A program made the translations under genes and the position numbers. Below, piece by piece: positions 26,017-33,399 of a stretch of DNA of 44,100 nucleotides. Origin of the DNA: Leptofilum sp050292445 (GTDB lineage Bacteria > Chloroflexota > Anaerolineae > Promineifilales > Promineifilaceae); assembly GCA_050292445.1 (NCBI GenBank), contig JBNKLQ010000004.1:1-44100 (forward strand). Direction: 5' to 3'. Positions within the stretch are counted from its first letter, which is position 1, and the number at the start of each line of letters is the position of its first letter. The notes below the pieces were generated by a model. It did no database searches. It saw nothing but the letters and a program-made list of their open reading frames with translations, and was not told where the DNA came from.

Positions 26017-26712
26017 ATGTACGGACTTGGTATTTTGAAAGGTATGGCAATTACAATGAAGCATTTTGTTGATTCCTACCTGGATGATATTTTTTGGGCA
26101 GCCCGTGGCGGCCGTTATTACAACAATGAAGCGTTGAAGGTACGGCAAGGACTGAAGGGAAAGGGCGTTAAAACGGTCTTCTACCCTGAGGAAAAGTTGC
26201 CCGTGCCTGAGCGGTTCCGCTTTGTACCATTCCTGGTGACTGATGAGCCACCGCCTGGACAAAAATGGGGCAAAGATTGGTGTACGTCCTGTGGGATTTG
26301 TGCCAAAGTATGCCCGCCACAATGTATTTGGATTGAACGAGGTAAATTGCCAAACGGCCGTCCCAAGCCGGAACCCAACGAATTTTACATCGACATCGAT
26401 ATCTGCATGAACTGCGGTTTTTGCGCTGAGTTTTGCCCATTCGACGCCATCAAGCTGGACCATGATTACGAACTGGCCAGCTACGACCGCACCACGGCCC
26501 ACATCCACGACAAGGAGCGATTAAGCAAGCCGCTGAGCTACTGGCGCGAGATTGCCCCGCAAAAGGCAGCCGCCGAAGCCGCCATCCGCGATCATGTGGA
26601 TGAGCTGAAAGCTTGGAAAAAGGAACACGGCCGTAATGCCGATATGTCTGATGCCCCTAAGCTGTCTGAAGAACATACAAAACAGCTTTTCTATCGCGGG
26701 GAATATTACTAA
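26017..26712 (+). CDS. nuoI: NADH-quinone oxidoreductase subunit I
   Basis: 231 residues. It carries two [4Fe-4S] clusters (N6a, N6b) that wire electrons to NuoB. The cysteines are C89/C92/C95/C99 and C130/C133/C136/C140, each C-x2-C-x2-C-x3-C. A C-terminal extension of about 70 residues is helical and charged. AGAGGA lies 6 bases before ATG 26017. It is the last gene of the iscX-nuoB-nuoCD-nuoI unit, followed by a terminator. Membrane subunits and the NADH module (A, E-H, J-N) are not in the window. Confidence 0.95.
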   Translation: MYGLGILKGMAITMKHFVDSYLDDIFWAARGGRYYNNEALKVRQGLKGKGVKTVFYPEEKLPVPERFRFVPFLVTDEPPPGQKWGKDWCTSCGICAKVCPPQCIWIERGKLPNGRPKPEPNEFYIDIDICMNCGFCAEFCPFDAIKLDHDYELASYDRTTAHIHDKERLSKPLSYWREIAPQKAAAEAAIRDHVDELKAWKKEHGRNADMSDAPKLSEEHTKQLFYRGEYY

Positions 26713-26745
26713 CTTTTCTCGCTGTTAAAAATTAGTAGATTGTAT

Positions 26746-26795
26746 GCGAATTGCGTATTTCATCGGATGAGGTGAGGTACGCAATCGCTTTTTTT
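26746..26795 (+). terminator. Rho-independent terminator after nuoI
   Basis: GCGAATTGCGTA (26746-26757) pairs with TACGCAATCGC (26778-26788) with one bulged base, followed by seven T residues. It lies 34 bases after the nuoI stop and closes the nuo cluster. Confidence 0.75.
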
Positions 26796-26834
26796 GTAAA
26801 AGCGGAGCAATTTAAAGAATGGATTGCGCTAGAA

Positions 26835-26885
26835 TTCAGCTTTTACTGAAGCAAATCACTATTTTGTGACCCTTCCGTGATTTGC
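26835..26885 (+). promoter_or_regulatory. Tandem hairpins in the mrp leader
   Basis: TTCAG/CTGAA (26835-26850) is followed directly by a perfect GCAAATCAC/GTGATTTGC stem (26851-26885). It ends 2-3 bases before the AAGGAG ribosome site of mrp. A role in translation control is possible, but nothing more can be read. Confidence 0.4.
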
Positions 26886-26898
26886 ACAAGGAGCAACT

Positions 26899-27972
26899 AT
26901 GTTTAAACGCAACAATAAAGATGGGGGTGTAACGGAAACGGCCGTTATGGCCGCCCTCTCCAACGTAATCGAACCTGAACTTCATCGTGATCTTGTCTCC
27001 CTCAACATGATTCGCGATCTAAAAATCGAAGGCAATGACGTCACCTTCACCATCATGTTGACCACTCCGGCCTGCCCGCTGCGCGGCAAAATGGAGGCCG
27101 ATTCTCGTGCGGCCCTGGCGAGTGTGCCCGATATTGGTCAAATCAGTATCAATTGGGATTCTAACGTGCCCGCCGATGCCCGCATTAAAGATCAGTTGGG
27201 GCAATCGTTTCGCAACACCATTGCCGTTTCTAGTGGCAAGGGCGGTGTTGGTAAATCCACGGTCGCCGTGAACTTGGCTATTTCACTTGCTAAATCTGGG
27301 GCGCGTGTTGGCCTGCTGGATGCGGACATTTTAGGGCCAAATATTCCTATGATGATGGGCGTGGAGCAGATGCCGCCGCCGCAAAACCGCAAGATGGTTC
27401 CTGCCGAGAATTTTGGCGTTAAATTTATCTCGATGGCCTTTCTGGTTAAACCGGATCAGCCTTTGATTTGGCGCGGGCCAATGCTGCACAGCGCCATCCG
27501 CCAACTGCTCACCGACGTGGAGTGGGGCGAATTAGATTACCTTATCATTGATTTGCCACCAGGCACCAGTGATGCCCAATTGACCCTGGCCCAGGTGCTG
27601 CCTCTTTCTGGTACCATTGTGGTGACCCAGCCCATGCAAGTTGCTGCTTCTGACGCTTTGCGCGGTTTAAAGATGTTTGAAAAGCTGGAAGTGCCTATTT
27701 TGGGCGTGGTAGAAAATATGAGTGGTGAATTTTTCGGCACCGGTGCAGGTGAAAAATTGGCCACCGACTACGACACAGAATTCCTGGGCAGTGTGCCAAT
27801 GGATGCCAATGTCCGTGTCGGGGGAGACAGTGGTCAACCGATGGTAGTGGCTTTCCCAGATTCGCCAGCAGCCCAGGCATTTAACGAGATTGCTCAGAAA
27901 GTTGCAGCGCGTATTAGCGTGCTGACACTGAAAAAATCGACCAACTTCATTCCTATTGAACTGGTTGGCTAA
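26899..27972 (+). CDS. mrp: Mrp/NBP35 family ATPase (Fe-S carrier, ApbC-like) without the CxxC pair
   Basis: 357 residues. An N-terminal MIP18/FeS-assembly domain (about 10-85, with LTTPACPLRGKME) precedes a P-loop ATPase with deviant Walker A GKGGVGKST (about 114-122). Mrp/ApbC proteins transfer Fe-S clusters and are often expressed with complex I genes. Most family members have CPHC after ENMS. Here the text is VVENMSGEFFGTGAGEKLA, so that cysteine pair is absent and the bridging-cluster site seems lost. AAGGAG precedes the ATG by 5 bases. Confidence 0.9.
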   Translation: MFKRNNKDGGVTETAVMAALSNVIEPELHRDLVSLNMIRDLKIEGNDVTFTIMLTTPACPLRGKMEADSRAALASVPDIGQISINWDSNVPADARIKDQLGQSFRNTIAVSSGKGGVGKSTVAVNLAISLAKSGARVGLLDADILGPNIPMMMGVEQMPPPQNRKMVPAENFGVKFISMAFLVKPDQPLIWRGPMLHSAIRQLLTDVEWGELDYLIIDLPPGTSDAQLTLAQVLPLSGTIVVTQPMQVAASDALRGLKMFEKLEVPILGVVENMSGEFFGTGAGEKLATDYDTEFLGSVPMDANVRVGGDSGQPMVVAFPDSPAAQAFNEIAQKVAARISVLTLKKSTNFIPIELVG

Positions 27973-27997
27973 TCGCTACCTTCCTTGATTCTTTCAG

Positions 27998-28027
27998 GCC
28001 AGCTCCATTTTTGGGGCTGGCTTTTTT
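27998..28027 (+). terminator. Rho-independent terminator after mrp
   Basis: GCCAGCTCC (27998-28006) pairs with GGGGCTGGC (28013-28021) with one G-T pair, followed by TTTTTTATT. It lies 26 bases after the mrp stop. Confidence 0.8.
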
Positions 28028-28156
28028 ATTAAGAAGTTGGTAAAAAGTAGCCAGGGTATGATAACATAAGCAAATCCTATCAAACATCCCGCTGTCCACT
28101 TCTGAGACAGTGATAACGAATGTATCGTCAAAAATTTCTATTTGCGGAGTTAACAG

Positions 28157-29104
28157 ATGACCATTGTGGCAGAAGAGCGCACCTCTGTTGTTGGGGTGCG
28201 ATTTCAAAAATTGGGGAAACTTTATCATTTCAAGATTGGTAAACACCATAATGACGTAGAACCCGGCGATTATGTGATTGTTGAAACCAAGCGGGGGCGG
28301 CAACTGGGGCAGATAATCAGCTTTATTAGTCCTGAAGAGATGCACCGACAGCGGGGGATGCGCAGTATTGAGCGTAAGGCAAACCCGCGTGACATGGTGA
28401 TGAAGCAGGTGTGGGAAACCAAAGAGCTGGATGCCTTAATTAGCTGTCGAGAAAAAGCCGCCTCGCTTAAAATTAGGGACGCCAAGTTTGTCAAAGCGGA
28501 ATACAGCTTTGATGGTTCCTGGTTAACCTTCCATTACGCTACTGAAAACAAGAAGCTGGACATTAGCCGTTTGCAGCAGACGTTGGGCCGCCAGTTCCGC
28601 ACAAAGGTGGAGATGCGCCTGATCGGGCCGCGTGATGTGGCCAAGATTATGGGCGGTTACGGCGCTTGTGGTGCGCCGCGCTGCTGCTCTACTTTCTTGA
28701 CCGAATTTAGCCCGATTTCGATTCGCATGGCCAAGGCACAAGGTATCTCGCTGAGTCCGCAAGAGATTACGGGGATGTGCGGCCGTTTACGCTGCTGCCT
28801 GGTTTACGAGTATGAACAATACGTTGAGGCGCGCAAAACGCTGCCCAAACAGGGAAAACGGGTAGGCACACCGCATGGTGAGGGCAAAGTGCGGGATGTA
28901 CGCGTGCTGCGCGACTCGGTGCTGGTTCATGTGAATGGGGAATATTTTGAAGTTTTTCGTCATGAGCTGGAGCCGTTGGACGAACTAGAAGCGCTAAAGA
29001 AAAAGGCCGAAGCGGGCTGCTCCAAGCATGAAGGCGGCGGTTGCGATTGTGGCGCGAAGCGTGGCTCCAACAAGAAAAACGAGGATGGTAAGAAAGATGC
29101 CTGA
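28157..29104 (+). CDS. ricT: PSP1/RicT family protein
   Basis: 315 residues. The PSP1 C-terminal domain is complete, and the two family cysteine motifs CGAPRCC and CGRLRCC are present. In Bacillus subtilis RicT (YaaT) forms a complex with RicA and RicF that binds Fe-S clusters and controls RNase Y processing. The role here is inferred. An extra C-terminal tail has more cysteines (AGCSKHEGGGCDCGAKR) and ends in a Lys/Asn-rich stretch. GGAG precedes the ATG by 9 bases. The stop overlaps the next start by 8 bases. Confidence 0.88.
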   Translation: MTIVAEERTSVVGVRFQKLGKLYHFKIGKHHNDVEPGDYVIVETKRGRQLGQIISFISPEEMHRQRGMRSIERKANPRDMVMKQVWETKELDALISCREKAASLKIRDAKFVKAEYSFDGSWLTFHYATENKKLDISRLQQTLGRQFRTKVEMRLIGPRDVAKIMGGYGACGAPRCCSTFLTEFSPISIRMAKAQGISLSPQEITGMCGRLRCCLVYEYEQYVEARKTLPKQGKRVGTPHGEGKVRDVRVLRDSVLVHVNGEYFEVFRHELEPLDELEALKKKAEAGCSKHEGGGCDCGAKRGSNKKNEDGKKDA

Positions 29105-29723
29105 TCGGTCCGATGCCTGGGCATTGGTATGTGAATTTGTACAGGATGAAGGTTTACGCCGCCACATGCTGGCCGTGAGTGCCGCGATGGGCTGGTATGC
29201 CAACGAACTGAATGAAGATGTGGCTTACTGGGAGACCATTGGCCTGCTGCATGATTTTGATTGGGAAATTCATCCCGATTTGGATCGACATCCCATGGAA
29301 GGGTCTAAGATTTTGCATGAGCGTGGCTGGGATGAAGAGACGATCCGCGTTATTTTGTCGCACTACACGGAGGGAACCGGCGTTCCTCGCGAAAAACCGA
29401 TTGACTTTGCCCTGCTGGCTTGTGATGAAATCACTGGGTTGGTCATTGCCACAACATTGGTACGGCCGTCTAAAAATATCGCCGAAGTGAAATTAAAATC
29501 AATCCGTAAAAAGTGGAAAAATGCCCGCTTTGCCGCTGGCGTAGATCGGGATCATGTGCAGGAAGTAACGGCCGATTTTGGTCGGGAATGTTTTGCTGGC
29601 TCACTGGAATTATGGACGCATATTCAGAATGTGCTGACGGCGATGCAGGGGGCAGCGGAAGTTTTGGAGTTGGACGGCCGTATGGCTCAAGTAGATGACA
29701 ACAAAATAGCGTCAGACTATTAA
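29097..29723 (+). CDS. HD-domain hydrolase
   Basis: 208 residues. The HD metal-dependent phosphohydrolase residues are present: H23, H52-D53 (LLHDFDW), H65, H89 (LSHYTE) and D110 (ACDE). The ATG 29097 is chosen over the upstream 29028 ATG, which would overlap ricT by 77 bases; GAGGA lies about 12 bases before it. The family hydrolyses nucleotides or cyclic dinucleotides; the substrate is not readable. Second gene of a ricT-HD-moeA operon. Confidence 0.82.
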   Translation: MPDRSDAWALVCEFVQDEGLRRHMLAVSAAMGWYANELNEDVAYWETIGLLHDFDWEIHPDLDRHPMEGSKILHERGWDEETIRVILSHYTEGTGVPREKPIDFALLACDEITGLVIATTLVRPSKNIAEVKLKSIRKKWKNARFAAGVDRDHVQEVTADFGRECFAGSLELWTHIQNVLTAMQGAAEVLELDGRMAQVDDNKIASDY

Positions 29724-29736
29724 CTAAAGATTTCCC

Positions 29737-30999
29737 ATGAGTGAAGCAGAATATTTGACAGTTCAAGAAGCCTTAACGGCCGTTTTGGCCGGTGTGTCTG
29801 TGTTGCCTGCCGAGCGTGTATCGCTGCTAGATGCCCTTGGACGCGTGTTAGCGGAAGATGTTGTGGCGCAAGACAGTCTGCCGCCATTTGCCAACTCCTC
29901 GATGGATGGCTACGCGCTTGTCGCTGCGGATCTAGAAGGAGCCAGCCAACAAAGCCCTGCGAGGTTGCGTGTGGTTGGCGATGTGGCGGCGGGCGCATTG
30001 CCGGATGTCGTCGTGGGGCCAGGAACGGCCGTACGCATCATGACTGGTGCGCCTGTGCCGTCTGGGGCTGACGCTGTCGTTCCAGTAGAAGATACCAACG
30101 AGGCATGGCGCGATCGGGAACGGCCGTTGCCTGAGAAAATTCAGGTAACGCGCACGGTAAAATCTGGCGATTATATTCGTTATCCTGGCGAGGACATCGA
30201 AGTTGGACAGGTTATCTTAGAGCAGGGGCACATTTTACGGCCACAGGAAGTTGGCGTGCTGGCCTCATTGGGCATCAGCGAGGTTTCTGTAATTCGGCCT
30301 CCGCGTGTTGCCATATTGGCGACAGGGGATGAGCTATTGCAGGTAGATGAACCACTGCGACCGGGCAAAATTCGTAACAGCAATGGGTATACGCAGGCAG
30401 CTCAAGTACTGGCCTTGGGTGCCATTCCTATTCAGTTAGGCATTGCGGGTGATACGGAAACGGCCGTGCGTCAAAAACTTCAGGCTGGCTTGGAAGCTAA
30501 CGTTGATCTTTTCATTAGCTCTGCTGGTGTTTCTGTGGGGGCGTACGATGTGGTGAAAGCGGTGCTGGAGCATGAAGGGAACGTTGGCTTTTGGCGAGTA
30601 CGTATGCGCCCCGGCAAGCCACTGGCTTACGGAACCTATCACGGCGTTCCATACCTGGGGTTGCCCGGCAATCCCGTCTCCGCTATGGTTTCTTTTGAGC
30701 GCTTCGCCCGCGCTGCCATTCGCAAGATGGCTGGGCATACGCAGCTGGATCGGCCTACTGTTACTGTTTCCGTTCAAGACGAGATTCATTCAGACGGCCG
30801 TGAGAGCTATATCCGTGCCATTGTAATGCGGCAGGGCAATAGTTACGAGGCAAAATTAACAGGCGATCAAGGCTCCCATATCATGACCTCGTTGGTTAAA
30901 GCCAATGCCTTGCTAATTGTGCCCGAAGGGGTCAGGTATGTGTCCTCGGGTGAGCATTTGACGGCGTGGATGTTCGATTGGCCTGAAACGATTTTCTAG
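29737..30999 (+). CDS. moeA: Molybdopterin molybdenumtransferase MoeA
   Basis: 420 residues, normal for MoeA. It inserts molybdate into adenylated molybdopterin. Motifs: DSLPPFANSSMDGYAL, MTGAPVPSGADAVVPVE, ATGDELL, SSAGVSVGAYD and GLPGNPVSAMV, in family order. The start ATG lies 13 bases after the HD gene stop. It is followed by a strong terminator shared with the opposing S1-domain gene. MogA, its partner, is in the lon operon at 11300. Confidence 0.95.
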   Translation: MSEAEYLTVQEALTAVLAGVSVLPAERVSLLDALGRVLAEDVVAQDSLPPFANSSMDGYALVAADLEGASQQSPARLRVVGDVAAGALPDVVVGPGTAVRIMTGAPVPSGADAVVPVEDTNEAWRDRERPLPEKIQVTRTVKSGDYIRYPGEDIEVGQVILEQGHILRPQEVGVLASLGISEVSVIRPPRVAILATGDELLQVDEPLRPGKIRNSNGYTQAAQVLALGAIPIQLGIAGDTETAVRQKLQAGLEANVDLFISSAGVSVGAYDVVKAVLEHEGNVGFWRVRMRPGKPLAYGTYHGVPYLGLPGNPVSAMVSFERFARAAIRKMAGHTQLDRPTVTVSVQDEIHSDGRESYIRAIVMRQGNSYEAKLTGDQGSHIMTSLVKANALLIVPEGVRYVSSGEHLTAWMFDWPETIF

Positions 31000-31021
31000 T
31001 CCCCGAGCAAGTGCAAATTTA

Positions 31022-31059
31022 GGCAAAAATAAAGCCCCGATTTCGGGGCTTATTTTTTG
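31022..31059. terminator. Bidirectional terminator between moeA and the S1-domain gene
   Basis: AAGCCCCGA/TCGGGGCTT (31032-31051) with a 2-4 base loop is flanked by A-rich sequence on the left and ATTTTTTG on the right. It can therefore stop transcription from both convergent genes. Confidence 0.85.
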
Positions 31060-31061
31060 CA

Positions 31062-31841
31062 TTAACCGTTGTGTTGCACTTGAAGCGTGCGGCTGAGGAT
31101 GTCTTCTTGCTGGTCGCGGTTTCTCTTGCCCCGTTTCCGCTTTTTCTTGCCGCCTTTCTTTTTGCGCGTGGGCATTGAATCACCCATTGCTTGCCGTAGG
31201 GCAAACTCCATGGCCGTTGGCATATCTTCTTCGAACTCTTCTTCGTATTCGTATACCTCGGCTGGGGTTGCCTCGTTAGCAGCGGATTCTGGCTTTTCTA
31301 GCAAATTTTTAATGCTCAGGTCGATGCGCCGTTTACGTTTGCTAAAGCCCAATACCTGAACCTGAACCTCATCGCCTACGGTCAGCACCTCAGACGGATG
31401 CTTCACGTAGTTATGGCTCAACTCACTGATGTGAACTAATCCTTCACGCTCTGCGCCAATATCGATAAAGGCACCAAAATTTTCCAATCGCTTGACGGAG
31501 CCAGTGTAAACCTGGCCTTTGTCCAGCTCATTCCACTCAACATCCAGCGGCGGAATCATGGAAACCATAATTTGTTCCCGCTGCGGGTCTACTTTGTCTA
31601 CCCAAACTGTGACTTCGTCACCCACATTCAGGACATCAGCAACGCGATTGACATGTTCCTTACCAAGCTGAGAGATGTGGATTAAGGCATTGGGGCCAAT
31701 CCCAAGATCGATGAAGGCTCCGTATAGCTCCAACCGGTTGACGGTGCCTTTTAGTTGCATTTTGGGTTTAAGGTCGTTGATGCTGGTTGGTGTGACCTCT
31801 GGAGTAGCAATCTCCATTGCTTCAGCATTTTCTTCACTCAT
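31062..31841 (-). CDS. S1 RNA-binding domain protein (two S1 domains)
   Basis: 259 residues. Two S1 domains (about 27-95 and 109-179) are each marked by GAFIDLG/GAFIDIG and IHIS/VHISE. An acidic linker (EYEEEFEEDMP) leads to a very basic tail with KKKGGKKKRKRGKR at about 227-240. It is much shorter than ribosomal protein S1 and is better described as an S1-like RNA-binding protein, perhaps a ribosome or RNA-stability factor. AGGAG lies 9 bases before ATG 31841, and a good promoter is upstream. Confidence 0.88.
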   Translation of the reverse strand: MSEENAEAMEIATPEVTPTSINDLKPKMQLKGTVNRLELYGAFIDLGIGPNALIHISQLGKEHVNRVADVLNVGDEVTVWVDKVDPQREQIMVSMIPPLDVEWNELDKGQVYTGSVKRLENFGAFIDIGAEREGLVHISELSHNYVKHPSEVLTVGDEVQVQVLGFSKRKRRIDLSIKNLLEKPESAANEATPAEVYEYEEEFEEDMPTAMEFALRQAMGDSMPTRKKKGGKKKRKRGKRNRDQQEDILSRTLQVQHNG

Positions 31842-31871
31842 GACAAGTTTCTCCTACGCAGGGAATGATGT

Positions 31872-31900
31872 ATTGTAGATTCTGCGTTTTTAAATGTTAA
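31872..31900 (-). promoter_or_regulatory. Promoter of the S1-domain gene
   Basis: On the minus strand TTAACA, 17 bases, TACAAT: both boxes match the consensus at 5 of 6. Predicted start near 31865, leaving a 24-base leader that contains the AGGAG site. Confidence 0.65.
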
Positions 31901-32017
31901 ATTTTTTGTAGATCGTTGGGGACAAAACACAGCAAAAATAGTAGGGTTATGCCCAGAATTGAGTCTGGATCAATTATAGCAAGGGTCTATAGCCTGTCAA
32001 AAAGAGGGGGAGGTAAG

Positions 32018-32056
32018 AAAAAAGTCCTGTCATAATGAATCGATCAGGACTTTTTT
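32018..32056. terminator. Terminator after recA
   Basis: AAAAAAGTCCTG (32018-32029) and CAGGACTTTTTT (32045-32056) are perfectly complementary over 12 bases with a 15-base loop. On the minus strand it ends the recA transcript 27 bases after its stop. The symmetry also makes it work in the other direction. Confidence 0.85.
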
Positions 32057-32082
32057 GAATTTTGCGTGACTAAAAAGTTTGT

Positions 32083-33156
32083 TTAGAAGACGGCATCTTC
32101 GGCGACGGCACCATTTTCTGATTCCACTTCGATGCCCTCAAACTCAGTAGTTGGTAATCCGGCTTCACGACGGATGAGGAATTCAAGTTCATCCAGAATT
32201 TCTGGGTTTTCTGCCAGAAATACTTTGGCATTTTCGCGCCCTTGGCCTAAAAGTGTCTCCCCATAGCGGAAATAAGCCCCGCGCTTGTCTACAATGTTAA
32301 ATTCGACAGCTAGGTCGAGTACATCCCCAGTGAGAGAAATGCCTTCGTTGTATATGATGTCGAATTCACATTCAGTGAAGGGGGGTGCTACTTTGTTTTT
32401 CTTAACTTTAATGCGGGTGCGGTTGCCAGTGACATCGCTGCCTGCTTTAATGGCTTGAATGCGACGAATATCGAGGCGAACTGAGGCATAGAACTTGAGG
32501 GCGTTGCCACCGCTGGTGGTTTCTGGGCTGCCAAACATGACGCCAATTTTAGAGCGCAGCTGGTTGGTGAAAATAACAATGGTGTTGGTTTGTTTGATAA
32601 CACCAGACAGCTTACGCAATGCCTGGGACATAAGACGCGCTTGCAAACCTACATGGGCATCGCCCATCTCGCCTTCAATTTCGGCGCGGGGTACCAGGGC
32701 AGCAACAGAGTCTACGACGACAACATCCATTGTGCCGGAGCGAATGAGGGCTTCGGCAATCTCTAGCGCTTGCTCGCCTGTATCTGGCTGGGAGACGTAA
32801 AGCTCATCGACATTGACACCAATCTTGGCCGCATAGTTGGGGTCCAGCGCGTGCTCCATATCGACAAAGGCGCAAATGCCGCCTCGTTTCTGCGCCTCGG
32901 CAATGACGTGTTGGCAAACGGTGGTTTTGCCGGACGATTCAGGGCCATAAATTTCGATCACACGGCCACGGGGCAGACCGCCAACGCCTAAGGCAATATC
33001 CAGCGAGATGGAGCCGGTGGGGATAACTTCTACCTGCATACTGTGGGCTTCACCCAAACGCATGATAGTGCCTTCACCAAACCGTTTGGTAATAGAATCG
33101 AGGGTTTTTTCCAAAGTGCTGCTACGGCCGTCTCCATTATTTGATTTTTTTGCCAT
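32083..33156 (-). CDS. recA: Recombinase RecA
   Basis: 357 residues from ATG 33156, which has AAGGAGA 7-8 bases upstream. A 19-residue longer frame is rejected. Walker A GPESSGKT is at 71-78, catalytic glutamate E101 in FVDMEHALDP, and loop L2 with FTNQLRSKIGVMFGSPE is present. The acidic C-terminus is typical. It catalyses strand exchange and activates LexA self-cleavage. A promoter with a palindrome in its spacer lies upstream. Confidence 0.98.
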   Translation of the reverse strand: MAKKSNNGDGRSSTLEKTLDSITKRFGEGTIMRLGEAHSMQVEVIPTGSISLDIALGVGGLPRGRVIEIYGPESSGKTTVCQHVIAEAQKRGGICAFVDMEHALDPNYAAKIGVNVDELYVSQPDTGEQALEIAEALIRSGTMDVVVVDSVAALVPRAEIEGEMGDAHVGLQARLMSQALRKLSGVIKQTNTIVIFTNQLRSKIGVMFGSPETTSGGNALKFYASVRLDIRRIQAIKAGSDVTGNRTRIKVKKNKVAPPFTECEFDIIYNEGISLTGDVLDLAVEFNIVDKRGAYFRYGETLLGQGRENAKVFLAENPEILDELEFLIRREAGLPTTEFEGIEVESENGAVAEDAVF

Positions 33157-33271
33157 GAGAACGCTCTCCTTATTTACACAACACAGCAAGCACCAAGGCC
33201 AGCAAGTAACCAAGTCTGGCAGGGCAGAAACTGCATTAATTCATAGATATGATTGGGGTGTGACGTTGAGG

Positions 33272-33300
33272 AGTTTAGCACGAACGTTCTAACAAGTCAA
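33272..33300 (-). promoter_or_regulatory. recA promoter with GAACGTTC palindrome in the spacer
   Basis: On the minus strand TTGACT (33300-33295), a 17-base spacer, then TAAACT (33277-33272). The palindrome GAACGTTC (33282-33289) lies inside the spacer, within GTTAGAACGTTCGTGC. A repressor bound there would block RNA polymerase. LexA is the obvious candidate by context, although the Gram-positive LexA consensus has a 4-base gap between GAAC and GTTC. Confidence 0.6.
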
Positions 33301-33317
33301 GATCGAATCCTTGTTTT

Positions 33318-33331
33318 TGAACGAGAGTTCA
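33318..33331. promoter_or_regulatory. LexA-box-like site TGAACGAGAGTTCA upstream of recA
   Basis: GAAC-N4-GTTC with outer T/A makes the symmetric TGAACGAGAGTTCA, the layout of the Gram-positive SOS box. It is 18 bases upstream of the recA -35 box. A single copy and no lexA gene in the window limit certainty. Confidence 0.45.
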
Positions 33332-33360
33332 TTTGTTTCTTTTTGATCAAGGAAAGGAAT

Positions 33361-33397
33361 ACAGAGTGACACAGAGGAAGCACAGAGTTTCACAGAA
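33361..33397. repeat. Degenerate CACAGAG direct repeats
   Basis: Four ACAGA cores (ACAGAGTG, ACACAGAGG, CACAGAGT, CACAGAAA) spaced about 10 bases apart lie just beyond the murJ stop, between murJ and recA. A related motif is found in the nuoCD-nuoI gap. Confidence 0.5.
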
Positions 33398-33399
33398 AA

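Noticed and set aside
29028..29096. Upstream start for the HD hydrolase
   Set aside because: It overlaps the ricT coding end by 77 bases and encodes a sequence unlike the family; ATG 29097 gives the normal 8-base overlap.
33157..33213. Extended RecA start (Cys/Trp-rich 19 residues)
   Set aside because: RecA homology begins at MAKK, and AAGGAGA sits just before that ATG.
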